From contig NZ_FZOC01000001.1 of NCBI RefSeq assembly GCF_900188225.1, positions 310,596-374,595 of the forward strand: a stretch of DNA of 64,000 nucleotides. Reading direction: 5' to 3'. A program made the translations under genes and the position numbers. This DNA is from Humidesulfovibrio mexicanus (lineage in GTDB: Bacteria > Desulfobacterota > Desulfovibrionia > Desulfovibrionales > Desulfovibrionaceae). How positions within the stretch are numbered: position 1 is the first letter of the stretch; every line of letters starts with the position of its first letter. Shown here piece after piece: positions 56,301-64,000 of the stretch. The notes below the pieces were generated by a model, which saw only the letters and a program-made list of their open reading frames with translations, made no database searches and was not told where the DNA came from.

Positions 56301-58566
56301 CAGCGTTGGCGCAAATGGACGGCAGTGCCGGGTAGTCAATCTCAAGTAGGCCACACTGCTCAAGGTTCGGAGACGTCACGCGCCAACCGCGCTTGAGATC
56401 ATTGTAGAGACGATACCCCAGAACATTCCTCAACGCCTTGCCAGCGTTGAGCAACTGGATTTCAGAAGCATCTCGGGTCAGAGTCGAGTACTCTTCCGGA
56501 TCAAGCGCCAACGCCCTGAACACGCCGGAAGTCAAATTGTCATGGGAGATTCCCTCTGGCCCGGCATCCAAGGCCGCACGGTAGAGCGCCGAGCGAAGCA
56601 GGCTTACTTCGATAAAGTCGTTGAAATGACCGGCCTGAAGCGAAGCATCCTGTCTGTTATCGGTAAAGCTGAGGAGCTTCTTGGCCTCATCGTCCAACCC
56701 CTCTTCGGCACGCAAAAGCTTAACGGTGGATAGCCCAAGGACCGTTGTCGCTGTGCTACGGCCACCAGTGGCGAGCGAACTCAACTTGGAACTGTCAGCC
56801 CGCTGGCGAGCATCGTATGCCACGCCACATTGCAGGCAGAAGCGGAATGGTGCGGGGACGAATGCGGCATCCACACCATCCTTGCTGGCAACACCTGAGC
56901 CAGCGATTCTGATCGCTTCGGGGACCCGGTCTTTGACGGTACTCTTAAGCCGCCGCTTGCCATTCTTCTCCTCAACCCAATCCTCAGGGACACGCTCGAT
57001 GACCTCAGCAGCATCCACTGGCCAGGCATTGTCCTCGGATATAAACAGGAATCCTGGCAGGGATTCGTCATCCGTAAATTGGTCGGAGTAGTCGCGTGCT
57101 TCGAAGCATGTTTCACGCGTTTCTGCATTTTTAACTCTGCTGACGCTGTAGTACTCCTGGCCACATTCCCGGCAGAATACGACCGGAAACAAGACGCGGT
57201 CTCGGTTTCCTGGCACATACTTTTGCCCGTTCAGGGTAATATGGCGATCCGCAATGCCCTCAGGCGAGGCATATACTGCATCTCCCCTCGAGATGAACTG
57301 GTGGAGCCTGAAGGCGAACGGCTTGAAGCCAGTGACGGGATTCGGATCGCACTGAGTTCCGCCCAGTAGCGCCGCCTTGATCGCCATGGAACAGGTCTCG
57401 GCCCCAAGTCCGGTGAGATTGCTGAGAAGCGCGGCAGCCCCATCCTGTCCGTCAACGCTTTTGGGCGTGGCTCGAACGAGGCGGCCAGAGTCTGCCTCCT
57501 TATGGATGCCCAACGTGCTTTCAATCCAGCAGCACAGGGGATCGCGGACAAACTCATCATAGCGGACCGGAAAAGGCCGGGAAGGATCAGCAGCCCGCTC
57601 GGCCAAGTCCTTGACGAATGCGGGGTCCGCCTCATCCCGGTATGGAGTGGTCCGAAGCAAGGTCTCGCCGATAATATGCTCAGGGGCAACGTCGGCACCA
57701 AACAGTTTGGAGGCGACACCAGCCACCTCGACTCGCTGCTGCTCAAAAGTCCCAGCGCCGCCCAGCGTTGCCGAAGTGCCGACACATTGGAGGCCAGCAC
57801 CGGCAAGGCGGTCTCGGACTCGCCGGACAAGCATGGCGACGTCTGCTCCCTGCCGCCCCCGGTACGTGTGCAACTCATCAAGGACCAAGAACTTCAGCCC
57901 AACTGCGGCCTTTATGAGTTCTCGTTCGCGAGGCCTTGTGAGCATCAGCTCAAGCATGACGTAGTTGGTGAGGATGATATCCGGTGGGCTGGTGATTATC
58001 TCTTGCCGGTCTTTCTCGGACTCCTGCCCAGTGTAGCGCCTGAAGGTCACCGGGGCCTTCCCGTCCGGGTACCCCAGGCACAAAAACTTCTCGAGTTCTC
58101 CGTGCTGGCTGTTTGCCAATGCGTTCATCGGGTAGATGATTATGGCTTTGGTCCCTTTCCCCGAGCCGTTGCGAAGAACAAAATCCACGATTGGCAGGAT
58201 ATACGAGAGACTTTTGCCGGAGCCAGTGCCGGTAGTCAGGACGTAGTTATGGCCGCTCCTGGCCGTCCGGACCGCCTCTTCCTGGTGAGTGTACAGCCGA
58301 ACCGGCGTGCCTTCTCCCTTGTCCTTTCCCTTGCGGAAGATCTTTTCTGCCTCCGGGTGCAGAAGCTTTTCCGACACGAGGTCTGGAACAGACTTGCCTG
58401 GAGCATACGAGGGGTTGAGCTGAATCAGCGGATCAGGCCAGAGCCGTCCTTCGTTGATCTGTTCGGACACCTCTTGCCGAATGCGGGGATCACGGATCGT
58501 CAGAAAGCTCTTGATGTAGGTCGAGTAGTCAGCAATCAGGCGCTCTCGAAAATCGAAAATATTCAT
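53383..58566 (-). CDS. DEAD/H helicase-DUF1998-nuclease fusion (DrmA/DrmB/MrfA-like)
   Basis: A 1,727-aa protein. Walker A is TGTGSGKS (112-119), Walker B LVLDELH (227-233), then SATLGG and motif VI QRSGRAGRGGQ (near 1028). Cys pairs CRECG, FCLQCG and CPLC/CEQC suggest zinc sites. DUF1998 (about 1515-1590) has ESAEGGAGVLRRLL and CYDCLLNYANQRDH. The last 90 residues (RPDFFYEG, AIYIDGHPHSH, AGYLVIRF) look like a Vsr/DUF559-type PD-(D/E)XK nuclease, although the usual E-x-K is IYID. DISARM splits helicase (DrmA), DUF1998 (DrmB) and nuclease (DrmC, PLD type) into three genes; here one chain carries analogous parts. It is first in the operon. Confidence 0.85.
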   Translation of the reverse strand: MNIFDFRERLIADYSTYIKSFLTIRDPRIRQEVSEQINEGRLWPDPLIQLNPSYAPGKSVPDLVSEKLLHPEAEKIFRKGKDKGEGTPVRLYTHQEEAVRTARSGHNYVLTTGTGSGKSLSYILPIVDFVLRNGSGKGTKAIIIYPMNALANSQHGELEKFLCLGYPDGKAPVTFRRYTGQESEKDRQEIITSPPDIILTNYVMLELMLTRPRERELIKAAVGLKFLVLDELHTYRGRQGADVAMLVRRVRDRLAGAGLQCVGTSATLGGAGTFEQQRVEVAGVASKLFGADVAPEHIIGETLLRTTPYRDEADPAFVKDLAERAADPSRPFPVRYDEFVRDPLCCWIESTLGIHKEADSGRLVRATPKSVDGQDGAAALLSNLTGLGAETCSMAIKAALLGGTQCDPNPVTGFKPFAFRLHQFISRGDAVYASPEGIADRHITLNGQKYVPGNRDRVLFPVVFCRECGQEYYSVSRVKNAETRETCFEARDYSDQFTDDESLPGFLFISEDNAWPVDAAEVIERVPEDWVEEKNGKRRLKSTVKDRVPEAIRIAGSGVASKDGVDAAFVPAPFRFCLQCGVAYDARQRADSSKLSSLATGGRSTATTVLGLSTVKLLRAEEGLDDEAKKLLSFTDNRQDASLQAGHFNDFIEVSLLRSALYRAALDAGPEGISHDNLTSGVFRALALDPEEYSTLTRDASEIQLLNAGKALRNVLGYRLYNDLKRGWRVTSPNLEQCGLLEIDYPALPSICANAAAWGGCHPALSSADVATKTYICKVLLDYFRRNLAVKVDYLDSGIQESIQQQSSQYLIEPWGLDEAEQKKMEHASVLYPRGIRPKEYQGYVYLSPRGGFGQFLGRRKTFPEYAERIKQEELPGIFAELLRILTEGGLLEIVRPPRKPDDVPGYQLRAAALVWKAGAGTQAYHDPIRVPRTSDSGLRTNPFFVDFYRIVASGLKGYLAREHTAQVPNYLRQERENAFREARLPILFCSPTMELGIDISDLNVVNLRNVPPTPANYAQRSGRAGRGGQPALVFTYCTTGSSHDQYFFKRPTRMVAGSVTPPRLDLTNEDLVRAHMQAIWLAESDLDLKKSLRDILDLSSGQQQYPFLPSVLEKLNALEPKKQALIRARHVLASIQDDLSQVDWYDDKWLDSVFAYVTRRFDQACDRWRGLYRAALAQAGEQDDIIRDPTRSHDEKQRAKRQRQEAEAQLALLADVDDIQQSDFYCYRYFASEGFLPGYNFPRLPLSAFIPARKAKQRDEYLSRPRFLAISEFGPRAVLYHEGARYVIHKVIMPVSEDEPLLTKAKICPLCGYLHNCPETGGPDLCEQCENPLNLPLGPLFRMQNVATRRRDKINSDEEERMRYGFDLVTTVRFDDQDGTPTFRHGSVAGDKGEVARLIYGHGATLWRINMGWSRRKNKDEHGFVLDMDKGLWSKNKADEDDDDTDPMTSNTQRVIPYVADRRNSLILEPKRELSIEFMATLQSALKRAIEVKYQLESMELAAEPLPSSRDRRTILFYESAEGGAGVLRRLLDGPQDFAEVARLALEICHFDPDTGEDRRLPPGAIEECEAACYDCLLNYANQRDHGLLDRQLIKGFLLDMAQAAVSSSPGPKPRQSHLDDLLKLSGSTLEKDWLMFLEGKGLRLPSHAQFLVPECSTRPDFFYEGQGAAIYIDGHPHSHADVQAKDAKQEACLANAGYLVIRFPGDSSTWTGIISNHQSIFGKIK

Positions 58567-58676
58567 GATACCCCCAGAAGAACATCTTGATACTTCTGGG
58601 TCTATACATGGCTGACAGCCAGTTGAAAAGACAAAGATATCTCAGACGGAAAGAGGAGTGTTTGCTCACAAGGCCA

Positions 58677-59393
58677 TCAGCCAGCAATGGAAACTTGGGC
58701 AGGCGGAGAGTTGCCCGCAATCCGGCTGATCCGCAGCAGTAGATTGGAGACCGAGGACTTGTGCCAACGCCCGCCACGAGGTGTCAGCATTCCGCGTTCG
58801 TTGAGGGATCGAGCCAAGGCTCCGAGCGATGTAACCCCCTCAGCCTGAAGGGACGCGATGACAGGCGCGAGATCTGAGGCGTGGCGATCCGCACTCGCCT
58901 TGATGCTGTCAATGCTCTGCACGTTGCCCTTCCCTGCCCGCCGCAGGGCCGCTGCACCGTTGGGATTCCCCAGACGCACGCCACGCGCCTTGGCGGATGC
59001 CAGGGCCTCTCTGGTGCGCTTTGCGATGGCCTCACGCTCCTGCTGTGCGACCAGGGCCATAATGCCCACGGTCAAGTCGTTGGCCTCAGGCATGTCAGCA
59101 GCGACGAAACGAACCCCACTGTCTCGGAGCGCGAGCAAGAAGGCCGCATTACGTGAGAGTCTGTCCAACTTTGCGATGACCAGCGTTGCGCCGGTAACCT
59201 TGGCGAGATGAAGCGCCTTAGCCAACTCAGGGCGCCCATCGACCTTTCCGCTTTCGATCTCTGTAAAGGAACCGACGAGGGTGGCGTTTTTAGAACGGAC
59301 ATGCTCCTGGATGGCTCGATCCTGAGCTTCCAGCCCCAGGCCACTCCGGCCCTGGCGGGCTGTAGAAACACGTTGGTAGGCGACGATCTTCAC
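58677..59393 (-). CDS. Serine recombinase (resolvase/invertase family)
   Basis: A 238-aa small serine recombinase. The catalytic Ser is in YQRVSTARQG near the N-terminus; AKLDRLSRNAAF and QEREAIAKRTREAL are the other family blocks. A C-terminal HTH region (VTSLGALARSLNERG) follows a linker that is longer than usual. The GTG start at 59393 follows AAGGGG; an upstream TTG is weaker. It lies 110 bp upstream of the helicase gene on the same strand. A perfect inverted repeat sits just upstream. Confidence 0.88.
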   Translation of the reverse strand: MKIVAYQRVSTARQGRSGLGLEAQDRAIQEHVRSKNATLVGSFTEIESGKVDGRPELAKALHLAKVTGATLVIAKLDRLSRNAAFLLALRDSGVRFVAADMPEANDLTVGIMALVAQQEREAIAKRTREALASAKARGVRLGNPNGAAALRRAGKGNVQSIDSIKASADRHASDLAPVIASLQAEGVTSLGALARSLNERGMLTPRGGRWHKSSVSNLLLRISRIAGNSPPAQVSIAG

Positions 59394-59406
59394 AGGAGGC
59401 CCCCTT

Positions 59407-59446
59407 GGTACAAAACGGAGCAATGTGCGTTAGTCCATTTTGTACC
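59407..59446. repeat. Inverted repeat upstream of the serine recombinase
   Basis: GGTACAAAA (59407-59415) and TTTTGTACC (59438-59446) are perfect inverted copies. With flanks the match extends to 12 of 14 (TtGGTACAAAAcGG and TaGGTACAAAAtGG). This is the size and layout of a resolvase dimer site or the gene's own operator. Confidence 0.6.
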
Positions 59447-59458
59447 TAGCACCACTGG

Positions 59459-60160
59459 CTACTTGGTGGCAAGCACCTCGGCAAGCGGACGCCACTGAGG
59501 GAATCCCTGGACTCTCCCGATTAAGACTTGCGCTGCAGTAGCCTTTACGACACCACGAACCACCTGGCTACTTCCATCCTGTCTATAGCAGTCAGGCTCA
59601 AGGGCTAACCCGCATTTTGGGATTCTCAGAACGCATTGAGTCCGATGTCTCCCATTGCGAGGGCCACGTGTTGAATAGTGTGCGATATCTGCCCAGTTCA
59701 TGGCCCCTCTCCATGACTTGGTAAAAAATACGCCCGAGTTGCAGTGCGTCCTCGGTACAAGTTTCTCAGACCAGACAGGACGTTTGCCTGCTATCAAACC
59801 TTCCTGGGCAATCCCGGCAAGGTTTCCGCAAATAGTGCCATGGTATACATAGCGATCGGCCTCATCACCCAAAACATTTTCAAGTGCTTTTGCAAGCACA
59901 ACAGACTCGGCATTGCTATTTGCCATGTGCCATAGATGATTATACTTGAGCTGATTCAAAAAATGCTGAGCTACAGCATTTAGAAGATCCCTAACTTCGA
60001 TTGATCGTCCTTGATCAAGCGCTGCGACTTGGAGATGCCGAATATGCTCGCTGCGATGCTGGCCATCGTACGACTGGTGTCGCAACGCATCGACACACTC
60101 AATTAACAACTCATCGAACAAGACATGGGGTACGGGGGGAAGACGTGAATCGACCATCAT
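59459..60160 (-). CDS. ADP-ribosyltransferase-like fold protein (tentative)
   Basis: A 233-aa protein with a helical N-terminal region. The C-terminal half is ordered like KptA/PARP-type transferases: VYHGTICGNLAGIAQEGL (His107, 105-122), GVFFTKSWRGAMNWA (143-157), CVLRI (176-180) and VVRGVVKATAAQVLIG near the end. In such enzymes the H-x-T and the later aromatic/acidic residue bind NAD; the third catalytic residue is not certain here. The start ATG (60160) is one base after the integrase stop, with AGAGG inside the integrase gene, so it is coupled. RNA phosphotransferase (KptA-like) or toxin roles are both open. Confidence 0.5.
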   Translation of the reverse strand: MMVDSRLPPVPHVLFDELLIECVDALRHQSYDGQHRSEHIRHLQVAALDQGRSIEVRDLLNAVAQHFLNQLKYNHLWHMANSNAESVVLAKALENVLGDEADRYVYHGTICGNLAGIAQEGLIAGKRPVWSEKLVPRTHCNSGVFFTKSWRGAMNWADIAHYSTRGPRNGRHRTQCVLRIPKCGLALEPDCYRQDGSSQVVRGVVKATAAQVLIGRVQGFPQWRPLAEVLATK

Positions 60161-60161
60161 G

Positions 60162-61949
60162 CTACGGCCTCTCAGATTTTTGCACCAAAACATTGAGGTG
60201 CGAAAGATCGAGATCGCGGTATTTCAGTCGCCTCATCGCTTCATCAAGTTTCCTCAAGTAGTAGCCCCGCCCATAGCGCTCGGACATACCTTCCTGACCA
60301 TGCCCTTGAAGGGCGTCCATGATCTCCTTGGGAATTTCGGAGTCACGACAGGCGTCTTCGAAGCTGTGCCGGAAGCTATGAAAGGCATTCTTGCGACTCT
60401 TGATTCCAACGGCCTTGAGAAAACGGCTGAAGTGCTTGGAGAATGGCGTGGAATAATATCCATCTTCGCCCATGGCGAGATCGGGGAACAAGCGCTTATG
60501 CCCTTGACGACGGCAAAACTCCACATGGTCCATGAACCCCATGTCCAAGATGGACGCATGAATCGGAATCGAGCGCTTCGAATACGTCGTCTTGAGACGT
60601 TTATCATCACCGTTGTCGTTGATATCAAAGAATAAGATCCCGTCCTCTTCACGAACATCTTCAACATAGAGCTGTATGATCTCGCCCATCCTGGCACCCG
60701 AAAAAAGGCTGATCAGTGGGACCCAGAACATCCCTGAATTGCGAGGCACAAGGCTGCCAGGATCCTTCCAGGATCTTAAAGAAGCACACCCGGTGTAGAT
60801 TGGGGCATTGAAGATGGCCCGAAGCTCTTCAACGGAGAACGGGTCACGCTCGTCGCGCACTCGTTTCCGTTGCTTGATCTTGAGACCTCTAAACGGGTTT
60901 ACCGGGGCTTCATCATATTGGTCTGTGGCCCAAGTCCAAAACGAGCCGACGAACCCGAGCAACTTGTTCACGTTGCTCTCGCTCATTGGCTCAAGTCCAA
61001 GCTCTTGAGCTTTCTCCGCAGCCTTCGCGAAAGGCAAGCCTTGAAGCTCTCCATACTTGACCCAATTGGCCGGTAGTTTGAGCAGCATGGCTTTGTATGC
61101 TCGGGCATCTGACTTGGTGTAGGTATCTAGCGGGCGGTCTCCGATTGAATCGAGGAAGTACCCCATCCATGCGCAATGCTCGCGCTTTGTCTTTTCGACC
61201 CAGCTTGTCCTCGACTTTTCCTCAACCCACTGCTTCACGGCCTCTGAAAGCAGCGGGGAGTTCGACTCCGGCCTAATACCCGAGGTTTTAGGCGTTTCGA
61301 CCACCTCACCTTCATTCCTAGCACGAATGGCCTTTGCGGCCCTGATGGTCGCCGCCTGGAGTTCACGAGCCACTTTGCGCCAACTAGGGGAGGCAGGGTC
61401 TAAGTTCACGCTGATCTCTTCCCAGGTCAGAACCTCTTCGGCCTCGCCCATATAAAACGAGTTCACCTTGCCACGGGCATAGTCGTGGCGGGTCAACTCA
61501 TCAATTGCTTCACGGTCCTCGCCGTAGCTTTCGAAAGTTGGTGGTCGGAATCCATGGTTTTTAATGATTTCATCAACATCCGAATCTGCATCGAGGACGA
61601 TGGTGGAACGCTCCGAATCCGAGAACTGTTCGGAGCGAATGTTCTCATCCTCTTCAAGGAGATACGTGTAGTAGACTTCGCCGATGCGCTTAATCTCATG
61701 CTCGGACAGTTCCTTGAGCGGAGGCTTCGCCTTTTGGGCAAGCATCCTGCGATGAGCCTCGAACCTCCTATCGACCTCTGCGGCAGCGATCCGAACCCGC
61801 CTCACCGCTTCCTGATAGTCCTTTGTGTGCAGCGAGAAGGTTTCTTCGCGCTTCGGATAGGTGTCGGCTATGTCAGCGGGGATCGCAGCGCGGTGATAGT
61901 AGGTAGCACCACGACGAAATAGCCTAGGGTGTTTCGGCATCTGCTCCAT
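60162..61949 (-). CDS. Tyrosine integrase of the island
   Basis: A 595-aa phage-type integrase. The catalytic set is Arg420 (SGARMGE), the H-x-x-R pair His524 and Arg527 (HSFRHSF), His550 (LQGHGQEG) and Tyr559 (SERYGRGYY); a Lys in TTYSKR completes it. It has a long N-terminal arm-binding and helical region. It lies 89 bp from the tRNA-Ser 3' end, as expected for an island integrase. The ATG at 61940 (9 bp in) is an alternative start since GGAGG is too close to the first ATG. Confidence 0.93.
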   Translation of the reverse strand: MEQMPKHPRLFRRGATYYHRAAIPADIADTYPKREETFSLHTKDYQEAVRRVRIAAAEVDRRFEAHRRMLAQKAKPPLKELSEHEIKRIGEVYYTYLLEEDENIRSEQFSDSERSTIVLDADSDVDEIIKNHGFRPPTFESYGEDREAIDELTRHDYARGKVNSFYMGEAEEVLTWEEISVNLDPASPSWRKVARELQAATIRAAKAIRARNEGEVVETPKTSGIRPESNSPLLSEAVKQWVEEKSRTSWVEKTKREHCAWMGYFLDSIGDRPLDTYTKSDARAYKAMLLKLPANWVKYGELQGLPFAKAAEKAQELGLEPMSESNVNKLLGFVGSFWTWATDQYDEAPVNPFRGLKIKQRKRVRDERDPFSVEELRAIFNAPIYTGCASLRSWKDPGSLVPRNSGMFWVPLISLFSGARMGEIIQLYVEDVREEDGILFFDINDNGDDKRLKTTYSKRSIPIHASILDMGFMDHVEFCRRQGHKRLFPDLAMGEDGYYSTPFSKHFSRFLKAVGIKSRKNAFHSFRHSFEDACRDSEIPKEIMDALQGHGQEGMSERYGRGYYLRKLDEAMRRLKYRDLDLSHLNVLVQKSERP

Positions 61950-61980
61950 ACCTCCACTGTAACAAAGTACTGGAGCAGTG

Positions 61981-62031
61981 AAAAGAAAAAAGCCTTGTTC
62001 TCCGGCAACATACCGAGGAACAAGGCTTTTT
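61981..62031 (-). terminator. Bidirectional terminator replacing the tRNA-Ser terminator
   Basis: A 13-bp perfect stem AAAAGCCTTGTTC (61988-62000)/GAACAAGGCTTTT (62018-62030). It has an A-rich run on the left and a T-run on the right, so it works in both directions. It lies inside the island, 8 bp from the tRNA 3' end, and supplies the terminator the tRNA lost on integration. Confidence 0.85.
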
Positions 62032-62037
62032 AATTTA

Positions 62038-62132
<95 letters not shown>

Positions 62133-62163
62133 AATTCCGCGTCCCTTTCAGGCGCGGTCGAAC

Positions 62164-62193
62164 CCTTTACCTCCTCGCGGCTGGAAATGTCAA
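62164..62193 (-). promoter_or_regulatory. sigma-70 promoter of tRNA-Ser
   Basis: On the minus strand, TTGACA (62188-62193) and TAAAGG (62164-62169) are 18 bp apart, about 32 bp before the tRNA 5' end. The same TTGACA/TAAA(A/G)G style drives the tRNA-Gly cluster at the other end of the window. Confidence 0.6.
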
Positions 62194-62207
62194 GCCGCAA
62201 AGTAACG

Positions 62208-63728
62208 TCATCCCTTTCTGCGCGCGGCGGCCGTCTTCGCCCCTGCTGCGGCCTTGGACCCTGCCCGCGCCTTGCCCGAGGTGCGCGCCGGTTTCGGCTT
62301 GGCTGACTGATGGGGCTTGTCCTCCTTGGCAGCGGCCATGTCGCGCCGGTCCTTGCCAAGCCTGGGCGCGCGGTTGGTCAGCGGGCGCTCGGCCTCCTTC
62401 TTCTCGTGGCTGGAGCGGAACACCGCCGCCAGCGGCGCCTTGCGAATGCCCAGGAGCTTGCGCAACTGCCCCTCCAGGTACTTGCCGTACGCAGACGTCA
62501 CAAGCTCGGAGTCGTTGACGAAGAACACGAACATGGGCGGGTCCTCGTCCGCCTGGGTAAGGTAGTAGAACTTGGCGCGGCGGCGCTTGATGACCGGTGG
62601 CTGGTGCTTGGTGATGGCCTCGGCCATGGCGCGGTTGAGCTGGCCCGTGCCGATGCGGATGACGCACTCCCGGCGTATCTCCTCGGCCAGGGAGAGGATC
62701 TTCCCCGTGCCCGCGCCGGTGAGGGCGCTGACGTACAGCACCGGAACGTGCGCACAGATGCGCAGGGCCTCCTCGTAGGCGGCGCGCAATTCGTCCATGC
62801 GCGTCTTGTGGACCAAATCCACCTTGTTCACGGCGACCATGAACGGCGTGCGCTGCTCGGCCAGATAGGCGATGAGCCGCTTGTCCTGATGGCTCAGGCC
62901 CTGCACCGCGTCGAGCACCAGGATGGTCACGTCGGCCCGCTTGCTGGAAGAAAGGGCGCGGAACACCGAGAGCTTTTCCAGATGGTCGGTGATGACCGCC
63001 CGGCGGCGCACTCCGGCGGTGTCTACAAAAGTGTAGCGGCGGCCGTCCTTCTCGAAGCCGATGTCCACGGAGTCGCGGGTGGTGCCCGCGATGTCGCTGA
63101 CGATCTGCCTGGCCTCGCCCACAAGGGCGTTGACCAGCGAGGACTTGCCCGCGTTGGGACGCCCCAACATGCACAGCTTGAGGCCCAGCTCCGGGCCGTC
63201 GGCGGGCGCGGGCTGCACAAAGGGTCTGGCCAGTTCGGCCACGCGCAGGCGCAAGTCCGACAAGCCATACCCGTGCGCGGCGGAGACCGGGGCGATCTCG
63301 AAGCCCAGGGCGTGGAAGTCCGCAAGGGCCTTGGCCTCCTGTTCCGGCCCGTCCACCTTGTTCACCACCAGCAGCACCGGCTTGCCCGAAGCGCGGATCT
63401 TCTCGCTCACGGCCTGGTCAAGGCCGGTCATGCCGTCGCGGCCGTCCACAACGAAAAGCGCCACATCGGCCTCGTCCAGGGCCTCCACGGCCTGCTGAAA
63501 CACGCTTCTGTCCATCCCGCCGCCGTCATGCTCGGCCGCATCGGGCAGCATTCCGCCGGTGTCTATGACGGCGAAACGGACCTCGTCCTCCGTGGCCTCT
63601 CCGTAGATGCGGTCGCGGGTGACGCCGGGCAGGTCGTGGGTAATGGCCTTGTTCTGCCGCACCAGGCGGTTGAACAGGCTGCTTTTGCCCACGTTGGGGC
63701 GGCCAAGAAGAGCGATAATGGGCAGCAT
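62208..63728 (-). CDS. der: Ribosome biogenesis GTPase Der (EngA)
   Basis: A 506-aa protein with two tandem GTPase domains. G1 motifs are GRPNVGKSS (residues 9-17) and GRPNAGKSS (about 183-191). The first domain has DTGG, NKVD; the second has DTAG, NKVD. A C-terminal KH-like domain follows. The basic Lys/Ala-rich tail of about 60 residues is an extension. Der works in 50S subunit assembly. The ATG at 63728 follows GGAAA; longer frames overlap the thi4 gene. Confidence 0.95.
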   Translation of the reverse strand: MLPIIALLGRPNVGKSSLFNRLVRQNKAITHDLPGVTRDRIYGEATEDEVRFAVIDTGGMLPDAAEHDGGGMDRSVFQQAVEALDEADVALFVVDGRDGMTGLDQAVSEKIRASGKPVLLVVNKVDGPEQEAKALADFHALGFEIAPVSAAHGYGLSDLRLRVAELARPFVQPAPADGPELGLKLCMLGRPNAGKSSLVNALVGEARQIVSDIAGTTRDSVDIGFEKDGRRYTFVDTAGVRRRAVITDHLEKLSVFRALSSSKRADVTILVLDAVQGLSHQDKRLIAYLAEQRTPFMVAVNKVDLVHKTRMDELRAAYEEALRICAHVPVLYVSALTGAGTGKILSLAEEIRRECVIRIGTGQLNRAMAEAITKHQPPVIKRRRAKFYYLTQADEDPPMFVFFVNDSELVTSAYGKYLEGQLRKLLGIRKAPLAAVFRSSHEKKEAERPLTNRAPRLGKDRRDMAAAKEDKPHQSAKPKPARTSGKARAGSKAAAGAKTAAARRKG

Positions 63729-63796
63729 GGTCGTTTTCCAGATGCCCAGCCGCCCCCTCCCACAAGGAAGAGGCGGCCGGGACTTGGTGTTTTCGT

Positions 63797-64000
<204 letters not shown>

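Noticed and set aside
43414-58566. A BREX system reading of the defence operon
   Set aside because: A SNF2 helicase and a large adenine methylase are shared with some BREX types, but PglZ, BrxC and BrxA/B are absent.
63729-63796. A terminator between thi4 and der
   Set aside because: CCGCC/GGCGG arms can pair but the stem is imperfect and no T run follows on either strand.

Overview
The window is 64 kb of GC-rich bacterial chromosome carrying a 23.3 kb genomic island. The gene mix (DksA, Mla lipid-transport operon with a STAS-fused permease, a short MoaE, PutA behind an Lrp-type regulator, a thiazole synthase of the Thi4 type, GC-rich codon use) resembles Desulfovibrionaceae-type Desulfobacterota. 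That placement is an inference from gene content, not from a marker phylogeny.

Core chromosome, left part (1-38.7 kb). It opens with a Gly-Cys-Gly tRNA cluster and dksA, followed by an NFACT-type RNA-binding protein. Next come a lysozyme-like orphan, MutY with an intact Nudix box, phosphoglycerate mutase, a large membrane TPR protein with a CCHC zinc knuckle, MoaE, a GT4 glycosyltransferase and an MltB-type transglycosylase. A small zinc-ribbon gene with an in-frame TGA lies in a TolC operon. MogA/DUF1614, RmlA, PdxA-GlgB, an SGNH hydrolase and a flavin-type split-barrel protein follow. A divergent MocR regulator/LysE exporter pair has inverted repeats between the genes. The stretch ends with the mlaEFD-lipoprotein operon, lrp-putA, a DUF748/AsmA protein, MarR plus methyltransferase, DarP and a PAS-GGDEF diguanylate cyclase.

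Genomic island (38,742-62,057). A 19-bp direct repeat equal to the 3' end of tRNA-Ser(GCU) bounds the island. A tyrosine integrase sits next to the intact tRNA at the right end. Excision would rejoin the tRNA to its native terminator, which is now stranded at the left end; the island supplies a replacement terminator. Left-end cargo is a zinc-binding hypothetical, an orphan family-A-like DNA polymerase palm protein, an HTH protein and three small unknown genes. The centre is a six-gene leftward set: (1) a 1,727-aa helicase-DUF1998-nuclease fusion, (2) an SNF2 helicase like DrmD, (3) an N6-adenine methylase like DrmMI, (4) a protein with three tandem C2HC fingers, (5) a DUF262/DUF1524 (GmrSD-like) protein and (6) a small unknown. 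The first three overlap by 4 bp each. I read this as a compact class-1-DISARM-like anti-phage locus with extra modules. To its right are a serine recombinase with a paired inverted repeat and an ADP-ribosyltransferase-like gene that starts one base after the integrase stop.

Core chromosome, right end (62-64 kb). It holds tRNA-Ser with its promoter, the Der GTPase and the 3' part of a Thi4-type thiazole synthase running off the window.
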